DNA from: Lineus longissimus
Taxonomy: Eukaryota; Nemertea; Pilidiophora; Heteronemertea; Lineidae
NCBI RefSeq assembly: GCF_910592395.1
Contig: NC_088310.1
Location: 13,029,501-13,089,500 of the forward strand
Length of the DNA stretch: 60,000 bases
Direction of reading: 5' to 3'
The translations under genes and the position numbers were made by a program. The notes beneath the pieces are model-generated. The model made no database searches and was not told the origin of the DNA. It worked only from the letters and a program-made list of their open reading frames with translations. Shown in pieces: positions 1 through 11,940 of this stretch; position 1 is the first letter of the stretch; every line of letters starts with the position of its first letter.

Positions 1-3000
1 TAACAAAGTGTAGTTTTTACTCAACATAATTTCTCTATTTCGGAAATTTCGCGTGGTCTACTTGAAAAACCAAGAATCCGCGGTTATTCGGACAAGCTCC
101 AGTTGGTTAACAGCACATTACCATTTTCAAAATTTGAAAATTGTTTTATAAAAGTGGGAAAAAAACTGCTTGACATTTTGAAATTTTATCATTCACGTCG
201 ATCGGTTTGTTTACTATTTACAACACGAGTCCATTTCGAAATATTATGCGCAAATCAGCGGACCATTGAAAACCAAGGACTATAATTGCTGTCACATTTC
301 AGGGTTGCAGTTAGGCATCAATAATTCACGGGATGATAACCGCGGGGATATAAATATAAGAGCCATCCTTGTCTTTTTGTGCACTGAGTAGCTGTATATG
401 TGCTTGCATCTGCACAATAATTTGTATTGACATAATCTGCATGCATTTATTTTTCAAGAAATATAAATGTAATTTACATGTCGAATAAAGATATCAATTC
501 ATATCATCATCATTTTTCGGTTTTTTAACCGTTTTCCGGTTTTTTCACCGCTTCATAATTATAATTTCTCACGCGAGGTGGCAATCACACGCTTATAACA
601 TCTGTCAATTTTCATTTCGCCTTTTTGATATATATAATAAAATTCATCGAGCGCTGGCTCTGGCTGAATCGGCGAACAGAGTCTAGGCAATTATGATTCA
701 TAATGTTACACTCCAATCGGTAGCTTGCAATGTGCTGCCTTGGGGAAAATCCTTTGACCTTTAATATGGAAATTAGCAATAATAGCTCACAGTAGAATTT
801 TGATTAGTTTCTTATTGTACTTCTCAACTACAAGGTTGCAAGTAATACATGTGAAAACTTGTAGTGTGTGCATGTAGTATTCGTTGGATACCCCTTTGAT
901 GCAGGTGTGTCAGTTTATTATTGATTATGACCGTGATCTATCTGTCATCCCGTAATCATTTTAGGCCAGGTAACCACTGTTGAACTGGCTCAGTTCAATA
1001 GTTCTGGAACTGTTCCATACCACAACGAACCCAATGACTGGGAGGGATGATCGAATGGCGATCGAAGGGTGATGGGGTTCTTCTTTGCGAGAATGCTGCC
1101 CTTATTCCGAACGCATGGCGGATTTACGTGGAGGAATTTACACCAAATAAAACCCCGCTGGAAGGCGTCTGAGGCCGTATTACCCTGGTCGAGATATGAT
1201 GGAAGGGCAGCTGATCCATCCACTCTGAATGTCCCAAAATGTGCCCAACAATTAGAGCAGCAGTTAGCATGATCATGTCGGATGAATACGCTGCACGTGG
1301 CAAACAAAATTCGAATATTCATTTGGCCAAACTGCATGCAGACAAACTCGGCCAAAATTGATATTTTTCCTACAAGATGTAATTGTTTTCCTCTGCATTA
1401 AAATCTTGAACAGCACTGAAAATGACATTTGCCAATTTCTACCAGAGTGACATGATCATACATTATGCTTACATCCTGTTGACAAGACCTATAACAAAAC
1501 TATGACATACCCTGACCTGGGATTTTATAATTTTAGAACTGTTCTCTTCAGAGGACAACTCTAATATGGATGATTGAACCAACAAAGCAATTTTCAATGT
1601 CTTAAAAAATCTAAGCTATTGATATTCACTCTGTTTCCTTTGTAAAGAACATGTGACTATGTTATCATCAAGTTCAGCAACAAGCAACTTCTGTGATTAC
1701 TGAAGTATCTGTCAAGGATGGGCTTTAAGGAGCAGTGATACTGTGTGAATTTGTCTAAAAAAATTACAAGTCCCATACCTAAAATATAAAATGAAATAAA
1801 GAATGCTGCTTACTAACTTCTATCAAAGATATATATGGGGTCAGTAACAATTATTGAATAAATGAAACAGTCTTTCAGGTTGACAAATCTTCCTAAATAT
1901 GAGAAACAAAGTGTTTTTTTGGTGGAAGGAAAAAGCAAACCTGTTGACTTTTCTCTGCCAAAACGTTATCAATGCGTGAATAAGGGTCATTGCTAGGACA
2001 AGCTGTCATTTTACAGTAAAAATCACCTTCTTGTAAATAGTCTATGAGTAAATGGTGATTTTATTTGCAGCATTTTCAATTTCTTTCGATGGGCTCAATC
2101 ATAAGGAACCGGTTTTGGATCCACCTCGCACTGAAGGCCCATGTACAGGCATGGGTATAGGCCTACACATTCATATGTTAACGCATGACAAATCTGTGGC
2201 CTTTCCAATAATTTTTTTCGATAATCCTAGTATGGTGACTTAACCGTCAGCATGGCAAAGAACAGCGATGTAAGAACTCGCTGAAATGACATGTTATCCA
2301 TATTACATGACTTTTCGAATCTTCGATGGTTTGCAAAGCTTTATGCCACATGTGTAGCTAATTAGACCTACCAGTAATTTTGGTGGTGTGAGGTGGGGAC
2401 ACAACCTCACAGCAAGTTGGTGGGAAGAGTTGTGTATGCATATGCAAATCAATCTATGCGCGCTCTATTTGAATATTTTGGCACTTTGTACTCTACACGA
2501 CCATCACACTCACTCACCTAAGGTAGTTTTGGCCAAAAGCAGATGTGCATATTGTCTTCTGGTTATAGAGTTTCTTAATTAATGTTTAAATTGCCCTGTT
2601 CGACTGTAAGGGGAGAGCATTAGCGTCATTTTTCGACCTCATATATACGCTGACGCGACAAAATTTGGATGCTCTGCTGGATTTTAGACCTTTGTATTTT
2701 GATACGATTCAAACCGTGTGTGCTGTGCAAAAACATGTAAATCTTGTATTTTATCGTTCCCGCACCAATAAACGGAACACTCAAAAACAGAAACGCTCGA
2801 ACAAGTTACACTGGCAAGAAGTGCTCAGGCTGTAGCGCTGCCGGAGCTTCAATTTCTGTTACTGATCTAGGTAAAGTTCATCGCTGCATCTGGTATGATA
2901 ATATTGGATATTCAGGTTTTAATAGCTGGACTTCTTTTTTTTTAGCCACCCGACATATTCACTCCTCCACAATCTGGTAAAATTCGGACTCATCCATAAC

Positions 3001-3357
3001 AACGACAAATATTGACACTGTCAAGCTTTCTCAGTTCAATTTAACTGCACCTAACTCTAAAATTGCCCCCCCCCCCCCCCCCATGACATTAAGAAGGCCA
3101 ACGGAATACAATTGTCTTAGTGCTATTATTTTAGAGATGATACATTATGGTAAATATGTACTATTTTGTTTGACGTGGAAAAAGCTAAGGAAAGTCTATT
3201 GCACTTGGCCTATCTAAAAGTTGGAAGACATGTCCAAAACCACCTCACAACACTTGCGAAAATCATTATTAGTGGTCAGCATTTAGTCTGTTGCTACATG
3301 AGGAGGCGCATGGAGGTGAACAGGCACATTATCCACCTGGTATACCAACTCCCTAGT
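1..3357. other. Gene-free stretch
   Basis: Short ORFs occur on both strands, the longest around 990-1355, but none shows a recognisable motif or a codon pattern I would trust, and none is joined to a neighbour by a convincing splice pair. A run of 17 C lies at 3066-3082. I see no tRNA-like or satellite structure. The stretch is probably intergenic or old repeat sequence. Confidence 0.5.
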
Positions 3358-4213
3358 TTTTAGCTCAGCTGACAAAGTCAGCGGAGCTAGTCCTATAGCT
3401 ATTTGATTGGTGCCTGTCCTTCCATCCTTCCATCCATCGGTAGACAAAGTTGGGCATTTTGTAACCGTAGGACCTAGGCACTTTAAATTTTGATGGGTGT
3501 TAAAACTAGACGATCTAGGCAGTCTACAAAAAAATCAGCGCGATTCGACTCAAATTCAGCCCACCAGGGGGGAAAACGTGTAAAGTACAAAATATTTTTT
3601 CGCCGCTTTATTCCAGCAGATAAAAGCTTGAAATAAAGTTGAAGAGCTCCGCATGATATAGAAGTTTTGATGAGACAAGACCACTAATGAATATTCATAG
3701 GTTGGAGGGTCGAGGCCTATCAAGTAGACGAGTGCATGTTTTTTACTCTCAAGTACATATTTGGAGAGGTATTGAAAAAATATTTGCTGTGGCAAGTCTA
3801 CAGATATAAATAAATTGTTTGGTAAAAAAAATAATTTTGAATCTCGACAACCTGGCCATAGGGGGATGGTTCAAATTTGGAGTGAAAATGGCCGATATGG
3901 GTAAAAATGTCCACTTGTGTCAAACTTGTCAATTTTAAAAAAAATGTCTGTGGTCAATCACCAATTTAAATCGCACCAGTTACTCGCAAGACTAACCCGT
4001 ATATCATATCCGAATTTCGGTTTCACTACTTGACGCATTCTTTGATGCGTCGCGGTCAAACATTGACAATTTAACTGTTAAAAGGCTTAAAAAATCAATT
4101 GTGGTCTTGTCTCTGATATAAAATAGATTAGTTTCGATTTATATCACCAGTTGGCGGTAGTGAGCAAAATGTCGTTTGACCACGATTTTTTCCCGATTGA
4201 ATTTCCCGCCCCG
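3358..4213 (+). repeat. Dispersed repeat X, copy A
   Basis: This repeat begins with a hairpin-forming terminus in which TAGCTCAGCTGAC and GTCAGCGGAGCTA flank AAA. A second copy lies in the opposite orientation at 29187-29612. The two share blocks such as the GACAAAGTTGGGCATTTTGTA segment, CAGATAAAAGCTTGAAATAA and CACCAGTTGGCGGTAGTGAG. Copy A is longer only because a separate TIR element (3672-4113) interrupts it. No coding capacity is visible. It behaves like a non-autonomous dispersed element, but I cannot assign a superfamily. Confidence 0.75.
3672..4113. mobile_element. 442-bp TIR element inserted in repeat X
   Basis: Its ends are GAGACAAGACCAC and the reverse complement GTGGTCTTGTCTC. 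TGAT lies directly outside both ends (3668-3671 and 4114-4117). Repeat X copy B (29187-29612) has the empty site with a single TGAT, so the boundaries and the 4-bp target duplication are supported by comparison. I see no coding region. Superfamilies with 4-bp duplications include Sola and Chapaev, but the terminus alone does not decide. Confidence 0.8.
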
Positions 4214-4497
4214 AAATAAACATACATTTACACCCCTGCTAGAATTGGCCGACATTATTGCCGAGTGTGCTCCAACATAATAGAGAGGTTGAGATCAACA
4301 AACTTATAGCAAAACTTATACTTATACTGATATACATCCGTATACGTCACAACGTATGGAAAAATGAGTTGAGAAAACATCAACTTAACTGACGACGTAT
4401 ACGTATGCGTATTGTAACATGAATGCGAATTGGAGGTGCCAAGTGCTCCGTGGCCAATCGGAGCTCGCTTTACAAACGAGCAATATTATTTGGCAAA

Positions 4498-5706
4498 ATG
4501 GCTGTTCCACTTAATGTGATGAGTTTGGCTATGTCCGAAGAGGAGGATTTTGCTCTAATGTTTTTGGCTGAGGCAGAGAAACCAACGAGAACGGGTGTGA
4601 CTTTGAGTGAGCTAACGAACGAACAGTATAAGAGTCTGTTCCGTTTCGAAAGGGACGACATGGAACGGCTAGCCACCAGTCTGAGAATGCCAGCGACCGT
4701 CAAGTGCCGCAACGGCACTGTAGCCGATGGTATGGATAGTTGATATAGCGATCGACCACTGGAGGGCTACAAGTGAGGTTTCTTATATTGTGAAGATGAA
4801 ACATTGGACATCCTGTACGATGAGCACAGCAACCTGTTACGTGACCTCGACCAACCCTGGTTGTCGGAGGACCACCTACGTCAATTCGGTGATGCTGTCC
4901 AAGCGAGGGATGCACCGCTTCAACAGTGTTGGGGCTTCGTGGATGGGACTGCCCGACCAATAGCGCGACCCACTAGGAATCAAAGGATCGCGTACAGTGG
5001 CCACAAACGACAACATTGCATCAAGTTCCAGTCGGTGAGCACCCCAAACGGAATGATTGCCAATCTCTATGGCCCCGTCGAGGGACGCCGCCATGATGCA
5101 GCAATATTACGTATGAGTGGCCTCCTAGAACAGCTACAGGAGTTGGATAGATGCCATCCAGGGTACAAGATATACGGGGATCCAGCGTATCCCATCCGTC
5201 CCTTCTTGATGAGGCCTTTTGCTGGGGCCCAATTTCAGGAGGCTGAATCCACCTTCAATCGGAGAATGTCCAAGGTCCGCGCCAGTGTTGAATGGACATT
5301 CGGGAAAGTAATTTCCAACTTTGCTTTCGTGGACTTTGACAAGAACCAAAAGCTGTACCTCCAGCCTGTAGCAAAGTATTATATGGTGGCTGTAATTTTA
5401 ACCAACTGTCACACATGCCTGTATGGAAGCCAAACAGGAATATACTTTGGCCTCGATCCTCCCGAGCCAAGCTTGGGTTGGATTGTTCTCCATCTAAAAT
5501 ACTTCACCACGTATTCAGTTTATTTGTCCAGTACAAACTTCTGCATCATTTTGAATCAATGTTGCTCCTCCTGGTCCTCCCTTTCCATACGTTTCTGTCG
5601 TTCTTCCCGATCCAATTTGAACCTTTCCTCTTCAAGCTTAAGTTGCTGCTTCTTCAATTCATTGAAAAATAATCACTGGCTTTTCTGTTACCTTTTCGTT
5701 CTATAA
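4498..5706 (+). pseudogene. Harbinger-1 DDE transposase (broken)
   Basis: This is a PIF/Harbinger DDE_Tnp_4-type nuclease, which in intact form cuts and pastes the element. The start ATG at 4498 follows AAA and aligns with the Harbinger-2 transposase start. The N-terminal part runs to a TGA at 4741-4743. The downstream part is readable in the same frame from about 4804. It carries the first catalytic Asp in WGFVDGT, the second in YGDPAYP and the Glu in SVEWTFGK. Compared with Harbinger-2, roughly 35 residues between the N-terminal helix and the QPWL motif are shortened and frame-shifted (about 4735-4800). The last residues diverge after FGLDPP, where the related copy has a short EDYL-type end. 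The catalytic core looks preserved but the gene cannot give a full protein without repair. It ends overlapping the 3' end of the opposite-strand Myb gene. Confidence 0.85.
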
Positions 5707-5935
5707 GCGTCTCCAAAGCTTTTTTCCTGATTTCCTTTCCTCGGGTCTCATCGTCTGTTTTCTTCTTTGTCTGCTTCATATCTTCGTCCAAATTCATGTC
5801 CAAGATGTCGCTAAGTAACTGTTCGTTCTCGGTAAACTCGTGTTCTACGCCGGACATGAAAACAGGTTATAAATGAAGCTACAGGCATGTGTATTCTGAG
5901 GATCCTAAATAGTAAATACATAATGTATGTGTATA

Positions 5936-8395
5936 CCCTAAAACCTTGTTTTTATGGGTACACATCCAATATTCCAGTCGATGGAATAGATCACGCCCCC
6001 CAAATCACACTATAAAAGGGCTACTAAGATCTATTCAAAGGCATGGCCAATGGGCCTACCACCGAGGCAGAATGACATCTAGCTGACTTCAGTATGGTCA
6101 ATTTCAAGGTGTCCGCAGCCGATTACGACGATCGTTTCGACTGATAGGTTTTGTCACCAATTGCGCAAGAGTGGCAGACAGATATCGTGTCTTCTTTCCT
6201 ATATGGTCCTCAAGGTCATCCTAGGCCTGTATAAGCTAGTTTCAGTTGCTCACTTTGCCAATTGTGAAGATGGATGGTCAAGAGCCATTGCGAAAACGCC
6301 GGAGAAGTTATACAGTTAGAGAGAAAATAGCCTACTTGCAGGACCTTGAGGCTGCGCTGTTGGACGGAACCGTCAACAACATGCGTGAATTTGCAGAACA
6401 CTATGAAAACTCACTCCGAAAAATGCAGAAATGGAATTTTGAAGAACTAGAAGAAAAAGCTGGTGAAGGAAAAGGCAAAGTCGGACACGTAAAAGAGGGG
6501 AACGTTGGTCTTTGGCCTGATGTTGAAGAGAGACTAATCGTCTGGTTAAGAGGGGTCAGAGAAAAAAGGCTGCCTGTCGTCGTCGAAGACGTCCAAGAGA
6601 AAGCTATGTCAATTTTCGAAGACTGGTGGCACGCGTTACCCGCTGACGATAGACAAGGTTTCATCCGGACTCAACCAGTCATGCACGAATTCCACGCTTC
6701 GAACGGCTGGGTGGCGAACTTTATGGACCGGAAGAAAATTTCATTCCGGAAAGCTAACAAAAATACGACCACCCTCCCAGCTGATGCCGCCAATCGTGTG
6801 CAAGTGTTCAGAGACAACGTCACGGACACGATCGACCGATTTGAAATTCCGATGAGACTTCTCTTTAACATGGATCAAACGTTTGCCTTGTTTGAGCTAC
6901 GACCAACGTACACATGCAGCATAAAGGGAGCAAAGTCCGTGGACATCCGCACCTCAAGGTCCAACACCAAACTTGGATGTACAGTTACTCTTGCAATCAC
7001 TGCAACCGGCGGAAAAGTGGCGGCTCACGTGACTTTCCCAAATAAAAGATTCGTCAGGCAGCTTGCAGCCTTGGCGGACCAAGAGCTACCAGAAAACGTG
7101 GTCATAACTTCATCAGCAACAGGTTGGATGAAGGAGGATACAGCCGAACACTGGTTTGAACACGCCTTCCAACCGTATCTAACCGCAGAAGAGGCTGAAC
7201 AGTTTTTGTTACTGGTAGATCGGTACCGGGTTCATCGAACGGAAAATTTCGGTGTGCAAACTATGAACCTTGAGGGAATCCTCGATTTCATTCCCGCCAG
7301 TTGTACATCACTTGTCCAACCCCTGGACCTGACTGTCATGAGATCCCTCAAGAACCATATGCGCAAGAGGTGGAAAGCATGGAAAAAGAACCACACGGAT
7401 AGAGAGGGCCGATGCGAACCAATTCAGCTGATGGATGTTGTCACCATTGTAAGTGAGGCTTGGGCTGCTGATGGGGCCGTGATTGAAAAAGGTTTTGAGA
7501 TGGCATTGCGACCGGTCCCTATTGAAGCTTGGCCATTCCCCAACCTTGAGGAGGATGAGGAAGAGGAGGAACCGGGTCTGAAAGGGACGAAATTAATATG
7601 GACTGAACTCTAATCATTTGGACGTTGAGCATTATGACATGTAAAACTTAAAGTGTCCGTTCAGGATTTGGGGGTAACTACTGTAGGAGTCCTTAATTAT
7701 TGTTTCAGAATTGTTCTCGTAATCTATGGATAAATAGTGGAAACAGCAATCTTAATTGTGATAAGTAAGTATTCAAGTAGAATAAATGACTATGAAAGGA
7801 GAATCTTGTTTACTTGATTTTTCGACAATTACCCTATCCAAAACCTGTGGAACTCTAGAGTAATTCTTATGTTCGGAACTGGCACCGTAAGCCTAGCATT
7901 CGCTAACGTAAACACAGGTTTTCATGTGCATTTTTAGTGTAAAAGGTGGTGTTAACGCTAGGGATTGTGTTATCGGAGCCAGTTCTTAACCTCTCGTGAA
8001 AGCACTCTTACATGACAAGTCCATACTACAAGCGCTAACGGTAACGTTAGTCTTAGGATTTCCTAAAACTCGCATTTATCCCAGATCTCGCCCCAAACCT
8101 TCCAATCCCAATAAATCAATTCACCGATTAATTTTTGGAGCCACCCTGTATAAAACCGCGGGTTGCAATAGGCCTTCTCACCCAACGGGATCAATTTCAA
8201 ATCAAGACTACATGTCGATTTCACGACCCGACAAGCGACTGAGCAAAGTTCCTTCAGACATTCATCGAGAACCCGACCTTAGCCAATCATGGTAAGGTCC
8301 CATTGTAAAGACACCATGCATGTGAAATGAGTGGGCCGGTCACGCAAGATTTTAATGAGGTGGACACTTGTACCCATAAAAACAAGGTTTTAGAG
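5936..8395 (+). mobile_element. Pogo/Tigger-type DNA transposon (Tc1/mariner superfamily), 2,460 bp
   Basis: The termini are CCCTAAAACCTTGTTTTTAT at the left and CTCTAAAACCTTGTTTTTAT read inward from the right, about 27 bp long with one early mismatch. A TA dinucleotide flanks each end (5934-5935 and 8396-8397), the expected target duplication. One uninterrupted transposase ORF lies inside. The element sits in the intron of the Harbinger-1 Myb-like gene, so it is younger than Harbinger-1. Confidence 0.93.
6270..7613 (+). CDS. Pogo-type transposase (CENP-B HTH plus DDE_1)
   Basis: A 447-residue ORF starting at ATG 6270 (context GAAGATGG); the in-frame codons upstream offer no ATG. The N-terminus holds a basic stretch (RKRRRSYTVREK) and a helix-turn-helix of the Psq/CENP-B kind. 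A second CENP-B-like HTH follows, ending near the WVANFMDRKKISFRKA segment. The DDE_1 catalytic core shows Asp in FNMDQTFALFE (codon 6873), Asp in LLLVDRYRVH (7218) and Asp in LVQPLDLTV (7326), the D-D-D triad of pogo/Tigger enzymes. The second motif is unusual, since relatives usually have DN followed by a C-x-AH. The C-terminus is acidic. The protein would bind the termini and excise the element in the nucleus. Length is close to that of Tigger-type transposases and the frame is open, so it may be functional. Confidence 0.93.
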   Translation: MDGQEPLRKRRRSYTVREKIAYLQDLEAALLDGTVNNMREFAEHYENSLRKMQKWNFEELEEKAGEGKGKVGHVKEGNVGLWPDVEERLIVWLRGVREKRLPVVVEDVQEKAMSIFEDWWHALPADDRQGFIRTQPVMHEFHASNGWVANFMDRKKISFRKANKNTTTLPADAANRVQVFRDNVTDTIDRFEIPMRLLFNMDQTFALFELRPTYTCSIKGAKSVDIRTSRSNTKLGCTVTLAITATGGKVAAHVTFPNKRFVRQLAALADQELPENVVITSSATGWMKEDTAEHWFEHAFQPYLTAEEAEQFLLLVDRYRVHRTENFGVQTMNLEGILDFIPASCTSLVQPLDLTVMRSLKNHMRKRWKAWKKNHTDREGRCEPIQLMDVVTIVSEAWAADGAVIEKGFEMALRPVPIEAWPFPNLEEDEEEEEPGLKGTKLIWTEL

Positions 8396-9557
8396 TAATA
8401 CTGCAGTTTGGACACCCAGTCGAGCGTGATTCATAGAATCATAAACTTTCATACTCACGCCTTCATGTCTTTTTTTTCATCCTCTTCAAATTTATCCAGC
8501 AGCAACTTGGTCCTCTCCCGCGCGCGTCTTGAATCAACTTCCAACTTGAAAGAATCAGCCTTATTCAAAGCATCCGCGATCTGGGCCCAACTGTTTCCTT
8601 GTTTGTACGGATTTTGAGCATTTACTTCTCTAAGCAGGAGGGTATCGTCTTCATCTGAGAAGTTGACCCTTTCACGTCATAGACTCATTGCGGACAAGTT
8701 TAACGGTCTGTCCAAGTGGTGGATTCAAGATCTTAAAAGATTATGGGGGGGGGGGGGGCTCGCCTAGTGAATTCCTGGTAAAAAGCAAAGATCGCCCTCC
8801 CCCTTCAATCCGCCCATGTCCGAACCCGCAGCAATCCAAAGCCTCGAGACACGCAACACCGTCGATCACACACTTTGGTATAAGTCCTATGCATGCGCCT
8901 GGCCTTATAGCAAAAAGCGGAATTTTTAGTGTACACTGTAATTCTAACTCATTTTTCAACTAGAAATCGTGTTGTCGGTGGTAGGACAGAACCTTCAAGT
9001 AGTGTGATATAGAGACCCTCACGATCTAGTAAAAATGTTTCAAAATCAGAGTGCATTAACTATAGAAAAATTGAGTTTTTGATAGCAGTAAAGCTCCACT
9101 TACCTTGAAATTCGGATGCGTTGTTTTCATTATGTTCTCGCGTATGGAAAGATGATTACGTAATAGACTCGGCGCGGATCAATGACGAGGGCCATGAACT
9201 ACTATAGATAGGCTATGTCATTCGTTTTGTATTTAACTAGGGGCCACGTTTCCGAAGGCGACTTATAGAGCACAAAAGATGTCCAACAAAATAGGCTTTT
9301 AGATGCGTATAAATGGCTTTCTCATTTTTCTAATTCTATGTCAGATAATGATCCATCCTTATCAGTCACAGCTGGGTTGTCGGATTTGTTACATAATAGC
9401 CATATGAGCAACGGCAGGGCATTTTTATGCAGCGAAAATTCAACTTTCGCTAGAACGTATCAGAGGGGAAAACTCCTCCCATATCTGATGACGTATTTGG
9501 CAAAAAATATAAGTATAAGTATCGGTTCTTGCTATAAGTCGTGGATCTCAACCTCAC

Positions 9558-10004
9558 TAATGTATAATGTACGGTGACTTCCTAACATGGAAGCTAGTGG
9601 CAGAGGATTTGGCGGGAGATCTTGTGTTGGAGAGTGTGCTTGCCCGCTGATCCGTATGATCACATGATATAAAAAAATGGCGACTGTTTTATTTCGACTG
9701 CATCTAAAGAGAGAAGACCGTTTCTTGCGCACGCTCCTTTGAGACTCTGGGATCATGTACTGTACCAATGTCGGTACATATGTAATGGATTAGTATCAAT
9801 CTGGGTTCTTAGCACAAAAAGCTGAAATATGTGTAGTGAATGGATGTTTTTGGAGGCATTTCATATGTGTGGGTGCTCCAATCTATTTTTAGATGCAATG
9901 GGATTTCCTGCTGTAATGTCATCATAAAGGGATTTCCTGTGAGATTCCAATGAGGCTCTTTCTTCTCTGTTCTTGGAGGGCCTTTGGAATCTGGGGGAAA
10001 TTCT
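9558..10004. other. Gap between Harbinger-1 and the giant Harbinger unit
   Basis: No ORF with a recognisable motif, no repeat boundary and no RNA gene seen. It appears to be plain intergenic sequence separating two transposon insertions. Confidence 0.5.
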
Positions 10005-10139
10005 GGGCCCGGTTTCTCAAAGAATCTTAAGTATTTGTCTTAAGTCATAATATTTTGACTAAGCCAAGTCAAAAACTTAAGTTCGAATCTCAAAGCATCT
10101 TAAGACGAACTTAGCTAAGTTTTCCCAAAATGACTTAAG
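10005..10139 (+). repeat. Left terminal inverted repeat of the giant Harbinger unit
   Basis: It begins GGGCCCGGTTTCTCAAAG and holds five CTTAAG hexamers at 10026, 10039, 10076, 10099 and 10134. Harbinger Myb-like proteins are known to bind subterminal repeats, so these are plausible binding sites; that role is inferred. Confidence 0.7.
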
Positions 10140-11940
10140 TCAGGTGAAACGTGCTGAGCCGGCCGTTTCAGCCAGCCTCCGATAGTTCCACTAAGACTTC
10201 GGGAGTTTCCGTGAGATTACGAATATTCCCGAGTACGTTTCCAAGGAACTCTTCAGCTGGTCGGCAATGAAGGAGGTCGGATTGTGAATGCCACATCGCG
10301 ACCACGTGGGAAATGGGCATGGCGGAGAGGCACATTGATCTTCGTTTCTGATGCTCGGCGGTGCGGATGATAATGACCCATAATGATGAAATTTTCCATG
10401 GAATTACTAGTATTTTGTAACTATGGTGCTCTCATTATTGAAACTTACCACCGAATGTACATGTATATAGCCGATAAGACAATAAATGCGCCAAATAAAA
10501 TTCATGGTTCATTTTGTAGGTAATAATTTCTAAGCCTCTGTTAAACAGGTGTATTTTGAAGCAGATTTAGCGATTCCGTCTCTCCCTCCGCCACACCCAC
10601 ACCCCCTCTTACAATCAAGCGCTATTAGTAAGCCCCCCTTTAGGAGGGGCTCTTAAGATACACGTGTGTGTGGGAGTATATACTGATTTGATGAGAAATA
10701 AAGAGAGTAACTATTGTATATCCTACAAACAATTTTCTTTGGTATTTTTCTGAATTAACTCCGTTGAGTTTACCGATTTCTCCGCAATCTTCCGGTGGTG
10801 GTTGCTATCCCATTTGTTGAAATTAATTTAAATTAATTTAAATCTTCATGGGAATTCGCTACATCATATGCCTAAGAAATTGGCCAATTATATTAATATT
10901 TTTATTAGAGAAATATCCGTCCTAAATAATGACAGAAAAGGGTGGTTTATTTCAATTTTGTGTCGACATGATCGAGGTCACGTGACATAAAAACAAAACA
11001 ATCGCACACACCCGTCCAAAAAAGGCACTTTAAGAAAAACAAATACGTTTTTCCAGCTTAAAACCACACTGACGACTAAGTTATATTGGTCTTCTGCCCA
11101 AATCTGAAGTATCAAAATGAATCACAAACTAGAACTAGCTCTATTTAGCAAAAGTTGCGTGAAAAATTCGGGTGAGCGACATTCTGCACCCTAGCGGCCA
11201 ATAATTAAACTACTTTCAGCCGTCTGCTCCGGTCTCGTTAGGGAGTTTTTCCCAAATGTACGCGATGATGACGTGCCCCATTAACGGGACGTAACATCTA
11301 TTTTAAAATGCGTTTCCAAAGTGAATGCATGAGGACAACCTATTTGTGTCGTATATCACTGGAAACGCCCGATTCCCGTGAATAAGGACAATCACAATGT
11401 ATTACATTACCAAAACAAAAATGTGTCGGAAGGAACTATGTGGATGGTCCCATCGCACCCCCCCCCCCCCCCCCCAGCAGTATGACACAGAAGGGCTAGT
11501 TGACTGTCCACCGGGGGGGGGGGGGGGGTGGGGGGAGCTTCCCCCCAACGCACTGGTAAAAACCTATATCGACGGAGGGGGGTTTGGGGGGTGTCCCCCC
11601 ATTGCAACAGCTGTAGTTGTTAGAGCTTGCACTTAACATATGCTCGTAGGGGGGTTCGGGGGAGCTCCCCCGACCTAAAGGGGGGCTCACTAAGTCCTTG
11701 ACTTTACATATTATTTACTCCTTTGCTGTCCAAATCCCCTGGGCCCAAGCGGCCCAAGTATATCAATTACGTTCCGAAAGGAGCCCATCACATTATAAAG
11801 ACGAAGATGAAGATCTGACGGAGGGGAGTAAGGATGTACGGAAATACGGGCGGCGACTACCGACGGTTAGAACGGAATTGGTACCATATCATTACTGTTG
11901 TGTATGTAGGCTAGGCCAAGCAACATTACGCCCGAGAAAA
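10140..11940. other. Non-coding stretch with G/C-run hairpin repeat
   Basis: No gene recognised. From about 11457 to 11690 the DNA holds a C run, a long G run and three imperfect hairpin units of the form G-run, TTT or TTC, G-run, short spacer, C-run. A related sequence occurs at 36085-36345, including the GGAAGGAACTAT segment and the C-run followed by ACCTAAAGG, so this is a dispersed repeat. It lies directly upstream of the Myb-like gene. Confidence 0.5.

Larger units (their letters stand above)
5556..8660 (-). pseudogene. Harbinger-1 Myb/SANT-like accessory protein (broken, intron holds pogo)
   Basis: Exon 1 (about 8660-8459) encodes a Myb/SANT-like domain with the pattern FSDEDDTLLLREV, NPYKQGNSWAQIA and SRRARERT, ending at a GTGAGT donor (8458). 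Exon 2 (5855-5556) continues with an ASGVEHEFTENEQLL-type linker and a Lys/Glu-rich coiled coil. In this family the protein binds the termini and carries the transposase into the nucleus. Three defects are visible. A TGA sits just upstream of the Myb domain where a start would be needed. The acceptor dinucleotide before exon 2 reads AT instead of AG (5857-5856). A frameshift near 5655 separates the NRKASDYF segment from the coiled-coil end. The intron contains a complete pogo transposon. The exon join is my inference from the Harbinger-2 homologue. Confidence 0.8.
4283..9557 (+). mobile_element. Harbinger-1, PIF/Harbinger DNA transposon (decayed, interrupted)
   Basis: Inverted termini are readable at both ends. 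The left has GAGAGGTTGAGATC then ACTTATAGCAA, and the right reads GTGAGGTTGAGATC then ACTTATAGCAA on the opposite strand. AAT flanks both sides if the termini start one base earlier (AG...CT). The interior holds a + strand PIF-type DDE transposase and a convergent - strand Myb/SANT-like gene, the usual two-gene Harbinger plan. A 2,460-bp pogo element (5936-8395) is nested in the Myb intron, so the uninterrupted element was about 2.8 kb. A 131-bp MITE with the same terminus occurs at 24646-24776. Confidence 0.85.

Noticed and set aside
990-1355. 121-codon open frame on the - strand as a gene
   Set aside because: No ATG-initiated conserved motif, no splice partners, and overlapping open frames on both strands; chance is sufficient.
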